From UBA7239 sp035456205 (GTDB lineage Bacteria > Pseudomonadota > Gammaproteobacteria > Pseudomonadales > UBA7239): a DNA stretch of 6,008 nucleotides. The DNA is taken from NCBI GenBank assembly GCA_035456205.1, contig DATIDQ010000007.1:1-6008 (forward strand). The letters are read 5' to 3'. Positions 1-6,008 of the stretch are shown here, piece after piece. The position numbers and the translations under genes are program-made. The stretch's first letter is position 1. Each line of letters begins with the position of its first letter. The notes under the pieces are model-generated. The model worked only from the letters and a program-made list of their open reading frames with translations, was not told where the DNA came from and made no database searches.

Positions 1-1670
1 TAAAAGGTCCATTTTTTCATATGCTAGTTAATTGTTTAGCTGAAGAAATGGGCGATGCTTATCCTCAACTAAGAGAACAACAACAGCACATAGAAAAAAC
101 GCTGAAAGCTGAAGAGGAGCAATTTGCTCGTACTTTAGACAAAGGCATGGGAGTGCTGGAAGAAAGACTAACTTTGTTAAGTGGCACAGTAATTCCGGGC
201 GACCTAGTGTTTTTGTTGTATGACACTTTCGGCTTCCCGATGGATCTCACCGCTGACATCGCACGCGAACGTGATTTAACGGTTGATGAAGCCGGTTTTG
301 AAATCGAAATGGAAAAACAGCGTGAACGTGCGCGCGCTGCTGGCAGTTTTGATCTGGATTACAACAAACTGGTCCGTATTGATGCGGATACAGAATTCAC
401 TGGCTACGAAGGTACTGCAGGCCAAGGCAAAGTCGTGGCGTTATTGCGCGGTGCTGAGCATGTGGCGGAATTACGTGAAGGTGAAGAGGGCGTAGTGGTA
501 CTGGATCGTACGCCGTTCTACGGTGAGTCAGGCGGTCAAGCTGGTGATACCGGTTATTTGTCTACAAAAGATGCACGTATCGATGTGCACAACACCACCA
601 AAGTGGGCGGTGCATTTTTACATCATGTTGTCGTAGTGCATGGCGCAGTAAAAATGGGCGATGCGCTGGATGCGCATGTTGCAGGAGATATCCGGCAGGC
701 GACAGCGTTGAATCACTCTGCCACCCATTTGCTGCACGCTGCCTTGCGCAAAGTGCTAGGTAACCATGTCGCACAAAAAGGTTCCTTGGTAGACAACCAG
801 CGTCTGCGCTTTGACTTTGCTCAGCCTGAGCCTGTCGGTGCAGAGCGTTTGCATGAAATTGAAATGCTGGTGAACGATGAAATCCGTCGCAACACAGACA
901 TTGAAACCACCGTCGGTGATATGGATGTGGCCAAAGCCAAAGGTGCCATGATGTTGTTCGGTGAAAAATACGGCGACAGCGTACGTATTCTCAGTATGGG
1001 TGCAGGTTTTTCTGGTGAGAGTAATTTTTCTGTTGAATTATGTGGTGGCACACACGCAAAACGCACAGGCGATATTGGGCTGTTCCGCATCGTGTCAGAA
1101 TCCGGTGTGGCAGCAGGGGTGCGTCGTATTGAAGCGGTGACGGGCGAAGCGGCGATTGCGCGTTTTGATGAAATCGAAACCGAGTTGAATAACGCGTGTG
1201 CCGTGCTGAAAACCAATCGCAGTAGTTTTGCTGAAAAATTGCAGTCATTGGCAGATACCAATCGCCAATTGGAAAAACAACTCGCGCAACTGAAAACCAA
1301 ACTGGCCAGTGGTAGTGGCGGAGATTTGAGTACACAGGCAAAAGATGTTAACGGTATAAAAGTATTGGCCGTACAAATTGATGGTGCAGATGTGAATGCA
1401 CTGCGCACAATACTTGACCAGATGAAAGACAAACTGAAATCCGCTGTGATTTTATTGGCAAGCAGCGATGGTGAGAAAGCAACACTGATTGCTGGAGTGA
1501 CAACGGATCTGGTTGCACGTTTCAAGGCGGGGGATATCATTCGTGATCTTGCGCCATTGGTTGGTGGTAAAGGCGGTGGTCGTGCGGATATGGCGCAAGG
1601 CGGCGGTACTGATGTGGCAGGTATTCCACAGGCGCTTGCTGCGTTGGAAACCTGGATGAGTCAGAAATAA
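1..1670 (+). CDS. alaS: Alanyl-tRNA synthetase, 3' part (5' end outside window)
   Basis: Alanyl-tRNA synthetase charges tRNA-Ala with alanine in the cytoplasm and hydrolyses Ser- and Gly-tRNA-Ala in its editing domain. The first complete in-frame codon is at base 3 and the frame is open to the window edge. The residues before the Met at base 21 (KGPFFH) already align with the family, so that ATG is internal, not the start. About 325 N-terminal residues are missing, including the class II aminoacylation core. Counting from the Met at 21, the fragment holds the end of the tRNA-recognition region (to ~70), the editing domain with zinc-type motifs HSATH (232-236, bases 714-728) and CGGTH (341-345, bases 1041-1055), a helical coiled-coil segment (~380-430), and the C-terminal DHHA1-type domain with GGKGGGR (515-521). 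Both editing motifs are intact. Compared with E. coli there are about 7 extra residues just before CGGTH. The stop is TAA at 1668-1670, two bases before ftsK. Bases 1 to ~200 are AT-richer than the rest. Confidence 0.97.
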   Translation, partial: KGPFFHMLVNCLAEEMGDAYPQLREQQQHIEKTLKAEEEQFARTLDKGMGVLEERLTLLSGTVIPGDLVFLLYDTFGFPMDLTADIARERDLTVDEAGFEIEMEKQRERARAAGSFDLDYNKLVRIDADTEFTGYEGTAGQGKVVALLRGAEHVAELREGEEGVVVLDRTPFYGESGGQAGDTGYLSTKDARIDVHNTTKVGGAFLHHVVVVHGAVKMGDALDAHVAGDIRQATALNHSATHLLHAALRKVLGNHVAQKGSLVDNQRLRFDFAQPEPVGAERLHEIEMLVNDEIRRNTDIETTVGDMDVAKAKGAMMLFGEKYGDSVRILSMGAGFSGESNFSVELCGGTHAKRTGDIGLFRIVSESGVAAGVRRIEAVTGEAAIARFDEIETELNNACAVLKTNRSSFAEKLQSLADTNRQLEKQLAQLKTKLASGSGGDLSTQAKDVNGIKVLAVQIDGADVNALRTILDQMKDKLKSAVILLASSDGEKATLIAGVTTDLVARFKAGDIIRDLAPLVGGKGGGRADMAQGGGTDVAGIPQALAALETWMSQK

Positions 1671-1672
1671 TC

Positions 1673-4102
1673 GTGGCTAAACCTACCGCTAAAGTTTCTC
1701 CCCGTCAGCGCAGTCTTCCGCTTGAGGCATCGGTGCGCACGCCGCCATCGCCATCGCGTGTGAATCTTGCACTGGCACGAGGTGTGCGTGAAATCGGTTT
1801 GCTGCTACTGGCCTGTTTTATCGTATTCACTTTTGCCTCATTGATAACGTATAGCAGTTCAGATCCGGGTTGGTCCAGTACAGGATCTGTAGCAAATTTT
1901 GAAGGCCAGATACACAACCTCGGTGGATTTCTTGGCGCATGGATGGCCGATATCCTGTTTTCACTCTTCGGTCGTCTCGCTTATTTATTGCCAGTGTTGT
2001 TGACGATATACAGTGTGCTGCGTTTGCGTCAGCGCCATCGTCTGGAACCGCTGGACCCCACCATGCTTGCATTGCGTTGTATTGGTCTTGTGTTGGTAAT
2101 GGTCGCCGGCACGGGTATTTCTACATTGCAGTGGCCAGTTACTGTCACCAGTGAATTACCGTTTTCCAGTGGTGGATTGATAGGGCAAGGGATAGCGGAA
2201 GCAGCAGAACATTTACTTGGATTGCTCGGCGCTACCTTATTGTTGTTGGCCATCTTTCTGTTTGGCATAACAGTGTTTACTGATTTGTCATGGCTGTGGT
2301 TAATTGATGAAACCGGTCGTCTGACATTGGGTTTGATCAATCAATCACGCTCATCCGTTATTCATGTGCAACGTGATCGTGAAGAAAGGCGCAGCGGTGA
2401 AGATGCGCGTGAAGAACGGCAACGTACAATGGATGCACATAAATTGCGTATGTCAAAACGCAAGACCCCGGCACCGATTATCGTAGAGCCGCCACCGGCC
2501 ATGATAGAAAAAGCGCAACCGAGTAAACGAGTCGTCAAAGAAAAACAAACCAAACTGTTTGCCGATACAGAATTGTTTGCGGGTGAGTTGCCTGCTATTG
2601 GATTACTGGAACGTCAACAGCTTGCCGACAAGCGTGGTTATTCCCAGGATTCACTGGAAGCCATGTCGCGCCTTCTGGAAATCAAGTTGCAGGATTTCGG
2701 TGTGAGTGCAGAAGTGGTCTCTGTGCAACCCGGTCCTGTGATTACGCGCTTTGAAATCCAGCCTGCTGCAGGTATTAAAGCCAGCCGTATTTCCGGTCTG
2801 GCAAAAGATCTGGCGCGTTCACTCGCTGTTATCAGTGTGCGTGTTGTAGAAGTTATTCCAGGCAAATCGTATGTCGGTATTGAAGTACCGAATGAAGCGC
2901 GTGAAATGGTGCGACTCGGTGATGTACTCGCTTCCAATGCGTATGACGAATCAAAAAGTCCGCTCACGCTTGCATTGGGGCACGATATTGCCGGTAGCCC
3001 CGTGATGGCGGATCTGGCAAAAATGCCGCACTTGCTGGTAGCGGGTACAACCGGTTCCGGTAAATCTGTCGGTGTGAATACCATGCTGATGAGTTTGCTG
3101 TTTAAAGCAGGACCGGATGACGTGCGTTTGATTCTGGTGGATCCAAAAATGTTGGAGCTTTCTGTGTATGAAGGCATCCCGCATTTGTTGACGCCCGTTG
3201 TAACAGACATGAAAGATGCTGCCAATGCATTGCGTTGGGCAGTGGGGGAAATGGAGCGTCGTTATAAATTGATGGCCGCACTCGGTGTGCGCAATCTCGC
3301 CGGTTACAACAAGAAAGTGATGGATGCAAAAGCAGCAGGGCAATCGCTACTTGATCCGATCTGGCGTCCTGATCCGATGGCATTCACCCCCGTTGATCAG
3401 CAAACGGCACCGTTTCTCGAAAAACTGCCGTACATCGTGATTGTGATTGATGAATTTGCCGACATGATGATGATTGTCGGCAAGAAAGTGGAGCAACTGA
3501 TTGCGCGTATCGCACAAAAAGCCCGTGCAGCGGGCATCCACCTGATTCTTGCCACGCAGCGGCCATCAGTGGATGTCATCACTGGTTTGATCAAAGCCAA
3601 TATTCCAACGCGCATTGCGTTCCAGGTGTCATCAAAAATTGATTCGCGCACGATTATTGATCAGGGTGGTGCGGAGCAATTATTGGGACATGGCGATATG
3701 TTGTATCTGCCTCCCGGCAGCCCTGTGCCGATTCGTGTACACGGTGCATTCGTGGATGACCACGAAGTGCATAGCGTAGTGGAAGACTGGAAACGTCGCG
3801 GTGAACCGAATTATCTGGAAGAAATCATGCAGGAACAGACGGGTGTGTTTGTGCCAGGGTTTTCCAGTGGTGATGAAGAAGGCGGCGAAGGTGGTGATCC
3901 TGAAGCTGATGTACTGTATGACAAGGCTGTGGTGTTTGTGCTGGAGACGCGCAAAGCATCCATTTCATCAGTGCAACGTAAATTCCAGATTGGCTATAAC
4001 CGTGCGGCACGTCTGGTAGAAGCCATGGAAGCCGCAGGTGTTGTCAGTGCCATGAACAGCAATGGCAGCCGTGAAATATTGTCTCCCATAGGTCCACGTT
4101 AA
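1673..4102 (+). CDS. ftsK: DNA translocase FtsK, full length
   Basis: FtsK is a septum-anchored hexameric motor that pumps DNA towards dif and activates XerCD recombination during division. The protein has 809 residues. A basic N-terminus of ~40 residues precedes four likely membrane helices (~41-60, ~95-116, ~131-148, ~181-203), with the FtsK-typical IHNLGG segment (80-85) between the first two. A charged linker follows (~225-300), dense in Arg and Glu at 230-265. The motor domain has Walker A GTTGSGKS (458-465), Walker B IVIVIDE (588-594) and the ATQRPSVDVITG segment (627-638). An acidic, glycine-rich spacer (731-746) leads to the winged-helix gamma domain (~748-809; RKFQIGYNRAARLVEAME), which in relatives reads polarity sequences and contacts XerD. 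The linker is far shorter than in E. coli (1329 aa), a length typical of Pseudomonas-like FtsK. The GTG start at 1673 lies 2 bp after alaS and lacks a good ribosome site; GTG 1733 is an alternative. Gene identity is certain, the start is not. Confidence 0.97.
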   Translation: MAKPTAKVSPRQRSLPLEASVRTPPSPSRVNLALARGVREIGLLLLACFIVFTFASLITYSSSDPGWSSTGSVANFEGQIHNLGGFLGAWMADILFSLFGRLAYLLPVLLTIYSVLRLRQRHRLEPLDPTMLALRCIGLVLVMVAGTGISTLQWPVTVTSELPFSSGGLIGQGIAEAAEHLLGLLGATLLLLAIFLFGITVFTDLSWLWLIDETGRLTLGLINQSRSSVIHVQRDREERRSGEDAREERQRTMDAHKLRMSKRKTPAPIIVEPPPAMIEKAQPSKRVVKEKQTKLFADTELFAGELPAIGLLERQQLADKRGYSQDSLEAMSRLLEIKLQDFGVSAEVVSVQPGPVITRFEIQPAAGIKASRISGLAKDLARSLAVISVRVVEVIPGKSYVGIEVPNEAREMVRLGDVLASNAYDESKSPLTLALGHDIAGSPVMADLAKMPHLLVAGTTGSGKSVGVNTMLMSLLFKAGPDDVRLILVDPKMLELSVYEGIPHLLTPVVTDMKDAANALRWAVGEMERRYKLMAALGVRNLAGYNKKVMDAKAAGQSLLDPIWRPDPMAFTPVDQQTAPFLEKLPYIVIVIDEFADMMMIVGKKVEQLIARIAQKARAAGIHLILATQRPSVDVITGLIKANIPTRIAFQVSSKIDSRTIIDQGGAEQLLGHGDMLYLPPGSPVPIRVHGAFVDDHEVHSVVEDWKRRGEPNYLEEIMQEQTGVFVPGFSSGDEEGGEGGDPEADVLYDKAVVFVLETRKASISSVQRKFQIGYNRAARLVEAMEAAGVVSAMNSNGSREILSPIGPR
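1724..1735 (+). promoter_or_regulatory. Possible alternative ftsK start: GAGG plus GTG
   Basis: A GAGG at 1724-1727 sits five bases before an in-frame GTG (1733-1735, codon 21 of the longer reading). This is a better Shine-Dalgarno arrangement than the one before GTG 1673, where only GGATGAG at 1654-1660 lies about 12 bases upstream. Starting here would remove 20 residues of the basic tail and leave the first membrane helix intact. The upstream GTG could still be used through coupling to the alaS stop. The sequence does not settle which is used. Confidence 0.35.
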
Positions 4103-4103
4103 T

Positions 4104-4175
4104 ATGAAAATGATAAAACCGTTTTTTTTGTCGCTGATGGCAGTGCAATGCCTATTGCCTGGCTTTGTTTATGCC
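4104..4175 (+). other. LolA signal peptide coding segment
   Basis: The first 24 codons encode Lys2 and Lys5, a hydrophobic stretch (about 7-22, Phe/Leu/Met/Val rich) and a VYA site ahead of Asp-Ala. This is a normal type I signal peptide pattern, and E. coli mature LolA also begins Asp-Ala. The exact cleavage point is inferred from the pattern. Confidence 0.8.
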
Positions 4176-4763
4176 GATGCCATGACAGAACTCCTGGCTG
4201 TGCTTTCGCCTATAAAAGGTATCAGCGCTGATTTTTCACAGGATACTTTCAATGCCAAGGGTGTAGTGCAGCAGCATAATGAAGGCGTATTGAAAGCGCA
4301 GGAGCCGAATCGCTTTTACTGGAAGACTGCTGAGCCATACCCGCAAGAAATTATTACGGATGGCAAAACCTTGTGGGTTTATGACCCTGATCTGGCGCAA
4401 GTGGCCATCAAACCATTTGAAGAAAACTACAGCAAGACACCTGCCATGTTATTTGCAGGTAATGCCGCTGTGATCAGTGAGCAGTTCACGGTTGAAAAAG
4501 TGCCTGCTGAAAAATTGGCTGGCGGCGCACAGGGTTTCCGTTTGATTCCGAAAAAACAGCAACGTGATCTTTTCGAATCACTTGAAATGAGTTTTGTAAA
4601 AGGTGTGCCGGTTAGTATGACGATTCTGGATGCCATGCAACAAAAAACGGTGATTGCTTTCAGCAAAGTCACCGTCAATCCTGCTGTGGCGGTGGATGGT
4701 ACATTCAGTTTTGTGCCGCCTGCCGGTGTGGAAGTATTGAAAGCCCCCGATAAGCATAATTGA
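4104..4763 (+). CDS. lolA: Outer-membrane lipoprotein carrier protein LolA
   Basis: LolA takes lipoproteins released by the LolCDE transporter at the inner membrane and hands them to LolB at the outer membrane. The product is 219 residues, slightly longer than the 203 of E. coli. It has a Sec signal peptide (MKMIKP, then a hydrophobic core, likely cleavage after VYA at residue 24). Family features follow: a SADFSQ strand (41-46), the segment ending PNRFYW (68-73), ITDGKTLWVYDPDL in the middle of the protein, and the C-terminal FSFVPPAGVEV. The Cys at residue 16 is not in a lipobox, so LolA itself is a soluble periplasmic protein. Glu67 sits where E. coli mature LolA has Arg43, an otherwise conserved residue. 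ATG 4104 is one base after the ftsK TAA; a second in-frame ATG at 4110 would shorten the signal peptide by two residues. No strong ribosome site precedes it, which fits coupling to ftsK. Confidence 0.95.
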   Translation: MKMIKPFFLSLMAVQCLLPGFVYADAMTELLAVLSPIKGISADFSQDTFNAKGVVQQHNEGVLKAQEPNRFYWKTAEPYPQEIITDGKTLWVYDPDLAQVAIKPFEENYSKTPAMLFAGNAAVISEQFTVEKVPAEKLAGGAQGFRLIPKKQQRDLFESLEMSFVKGVPVSMTILDAMQQKTVIAFSKVTVNPAVAVDGTFSFVPPAGVEVLKAPDKHN

Positions 4764-4769
4764 GAGCAC

Positions 4770-4774
4770 AAGAG
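4770..4774 (+). promoter_or_regulatory. Ribosome binding site of rarA
   Basis: AAGAG lies six bases before ATG 4781, inside the 17-bp gap after the lolA stop. It supports the rarA start at 4781. A GTG directly before that ATG (4778-4780) is in the same frame, so the protein might be one residue longer. Nothing like a promoter or terminator fits in this gap. Confidence 0.55.
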
Positions 4775-4780
4775 TTTGTG

Positions 4781-6008
4781 ATGGCTGATCTGCTATCCAA
4801 TAGTCAGGCGACAACAGCGGCCCAGCCACTGGCCGCACGACAGCGTCCGCAGACATTGGATCGTTACATAGGGCAAGCGCATCTACTGGCTCCCGGTAAA
4901 GCCTTGCGTGAAGTGATAGAGAAAGGCCATCTGCACTCGATGATTTTCTGGGGGCCTCCCGGCGTGGGGAAAACCACGCTGGCGAGATTATTGGCTGCAC
5001 ATATCAACGTGCATTTCATTGCTATTTCCGCCGTATTTGCTGGTGTAAAAGATATTCGTGCCGCCATGGATGAAGCGCGTTTGATGCGTGACCAATGGCA
5101 GAAGCAGACATTATTGTTTGTGGATGAAGTGCATCGTTTTAACAAGTCGCAACAGGATGCTTTTCTTCCCTACATTGAAGATGGCACAGTGATTTTTGTG
5201 GGTGCAACGACAGAAAATCCTTCGTTTGAACTGAATAATGCCATTCTTTCGCGCTGCCGTGTCTATGTGCTGCAATCGCTCACTGAAGATGAGTTGAAAC
5301 AAGTGGTTAATAATGCGCTGGCAGCAGATGATGTACTAAAAAAACAGGATATTACTGTTGATGCTGATGCCTTGCAGATTATTGCGCGTGCAGCACAGGG
5401 TGATGCACGCACAGCATTGAACTTATTGGAAATGGCAGCCGATATTGCAGAGGCTAATCCGCAAGGCGGTCTGCGGGTCAGTGAAAAAACACTGGCGCAT
5501 ATCCTGCAAGGCAATATCCATCGTTTTGATAAAGGCGGTGAAATTTTTCATGACCAGATTTCTGCCTTGCACAAAGCCGTGCGCGGTTCTTCGCCAGATG
5601 CCGCGTTGTACTGGTGTTTGCGTATGCTCGATGGTGGCTGTGATCCGCTCTATGTCGCGCGCCGTGTAGTGCGTATGGCCAGTGAAGATATCGGCAATGC
5701 AGATCCGCGTGCCTTACAAATTGCCTTGAATGCCTGGGATGTAGTGGAGCGGCTGGGTAGTCCTGAATCTGAACTGACGTTGGCGCAAGCCGTGATCTAC
5801 ATGGCCTGCGCGCCCAAAAGTAATGCGGTGTATTCGGCATTCAATCAGGCCAGAAAACTGGTCGCCAGTGCGCCGGCCTATGATGTGCCCTTGCATATTC
5901 GCAATGCTCCAACAAGCCTGATGAAAGATCTGGGGTATGGCGCGGATTATCGTTATGCCCATGATCATCCTGATGCATTCGTTGCAGGCGACTCGTATTT
6001 TCCTCCCG
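4781..6008 (+). CDS. rarA: Replication-associated recombination protein A (RarA/MgsA), 3' end outside window
   Basis: RarA is an AAA+ ATPase related to clamp loaders and to eukaryotic WRNIP1/Mgs1. It acts in the cytoplasm at stalled forks and single-strand gaps. The frame runs without a stop from ATG 4781 to the window end, giving 409 residues of the usual ~445, so roughly 35 C-terminal residues are missing. The N-terminal QPLAARQRP and YIGQ segment (15-32) is typical. Walker A GPPGVGKT (58-65), Walker B LLFVDEVH (111-118), the sensor 1 region GATTENPS (141-148), the arginine-finger region LSRCR (156-160) and the sensor 2 region GDAR (207-210) are all present. The C-terminal tetramerisation part is recognisable from ISALHKAVRGS (260-270), DPLYVARR (288-295), ACAPKSNAVY (342-351) and HIRNAPTSLMK (372-382). 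It closely matches E. coli RarA from end to end, with no missing key residue. It is the last gene of the run in this window; serS or crcB often follows in relatives but cannot be seen here. Confidence 0.96.
   Translation, partial: MADLLSNSQATTAAQPLAARQRPQTLDRYIGQAHLLAPGKALREVIEKGHLHSMIFWGPPGVGKTTLARLLAAHINVHFIAISAVFAGVKDIRAAMDEARLMRDQWQKQTLLFVDEVHRFNKSQQDAFLPYIEDGTVIFVGATTENPSFELNNAILSRCRVYVLQSLTEDELKQVVNNALAADDVLKKQDITVDADALQIIARAAQGDARTALNLLEMAADIAEANPQGGLRVSEKTLAHILQGNIHRFDKGGEIFHDQISALHKAVRGSSPDAALYWCLRMLDGGCDPLYVARRVVRMASEDIGNADPRALQIALNAWDVVERLGSPESELTLAQAVIYMACAPKSNAVYSAFNQARKLVASAPAYDVPLHIRNAPTSLMKDLGYGADYRYAHDHPDAFVAGDSYFPP

Larger units (their letters stand above)
1..6008 (+). other. 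Probable operon alaS-ftsK-lolA-rarA
   Basis: All four genes share the strand, with gaps of 2, 1 and 17 bp. None of the gaps contains a terminator-like hairpin or room for a promoter. ftsK and lolA starts lack good ribosome sites and lie at the preceding stop codon, which suggests translational coupling. Promoters inside the coding regions (for example for lolA within ftsK) cannot be excluded by eye. ftsK-lolA-rarA is a well-known gammaproteobacterial cluster; alaS as its leading gene is unusual. Confidence 0.6.

Noticed and set aside
21..23. ATG at base 21 as the start of a 549-residue protein
   Set aside because: The six in-frame codons before it (KGPFFH) continue the AlaRS alignment and no stop intervenes back to the window edge, so it is an internal Met of a truncated gene.
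821..1540. Long open frame (239 codons) on the minus strand within alaS
   Set aside because: It is antisense to conserved AlaRS editing-domain sequence, gives a low-complexity Ser/Ala-rich product, has no recognisable domain, and is a shadow of the real gene.
1600..1673. LexA-type SOS box before ftsK, as known in E. coli
   Set aside because: I looked for CTG-N10-CAG upstream of the start. The CTG at 1609-1611 has no CAG at the right spacing, so there is no support.
2183..2191. GGGCAAGGG as an FtsK-orienting polarity sequence (KOPS, GGGNAGGG)
   Set aside because: It has one extra base relative to the consensus. I saw no exact match on either strand by eye, and it is accounted for by the ftsK coding sequence.
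2638..3225. Minus-strand open frame (195 codons) within ftsK
   Set aside because: It lies opposite the conserved FtsK motor region, gives no recognisable protein, and fits a reading-frame shadow.
3521..3535. GC-rich hairpin GCCCG-TGCAG-CGGGC as a possible terminator
   Set aside because: The stem is only five base pairs, no T-run follows, and it lies inside the highly conserved FtsK motor segment KARAAGIHL.
4146..4154. Lipobox around Cys16 of LolA
   Set aside because: The residue before Cys is Gln and the one after is Leu, which does not fit the lipobox pattern; a normal VYA signal peptidase I site follows.

Overview
The window is an ordinary-looking stretch of bacterial core chromosome. It carries four tightly packed genes, all on the + strand: the 3' part of alaS (alanyl-tRNA synthetase), complete ftsK (DNA translocase), complete lolA (periplasmic lipoprotein carrier) and most of rarA/mgsA (AAA+ recombination and replication-maintenance ATPase). 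Both ends are cut by the window: alaS lacks about its first 325 codons and rarA about its last 35. There are no RNA genes, mobile elements, CRISPR arrays, terminators or non-coding stretches longer than 17 bases.

The organism is most likely a gammaproteobacterium. ftsK-lolA-rarA is the classic gammaproteobacterial order, LolA implies an outer membrane, and all four proteins read closely against the E. coli proteins as I remember them. The FtsK length (809 aa, short linker, C-terminal gamma domain) and the LolA sequence (for example the YDPDL stretch) resemble Pseudomonadales/Cellvibrio-type proteins more than enteric ones. That finer placement is inference. Base composition is moderate, roughly 50% GC, except for the first ~200 bases.

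Layout: alaS 1-1670, a 2-bp gap, ftsK 1673-4102, a 1-bp gap, lolA 4104-4763, a 17-bp gap, rarA 4781-6008. The near-zero spacing and the lack of any hairpin plus T-run between genes suggest one transcription unit with translational coupling. The products do not form one pathway. AlaRS charges and proofreads tRNA-Ala, FtsK couples septum formation to chromosome segregation, LolA ferries lipoproteins across the periplasm, and RarA acts at stalled forks and gaps. The grouping is housekeeping and growth-linked.

I do not see an undescribed system here. The points worth a second look are modest: a composition and codon-use break near base 200 inside alaS, the unusual placement of alaS directly before ftsK, a Glu in LolA where the family normally has a functionally important Arg, a small insertion beside the AlaRS editing-site CGGTH motif, and two competing GTG starts for ftsK.
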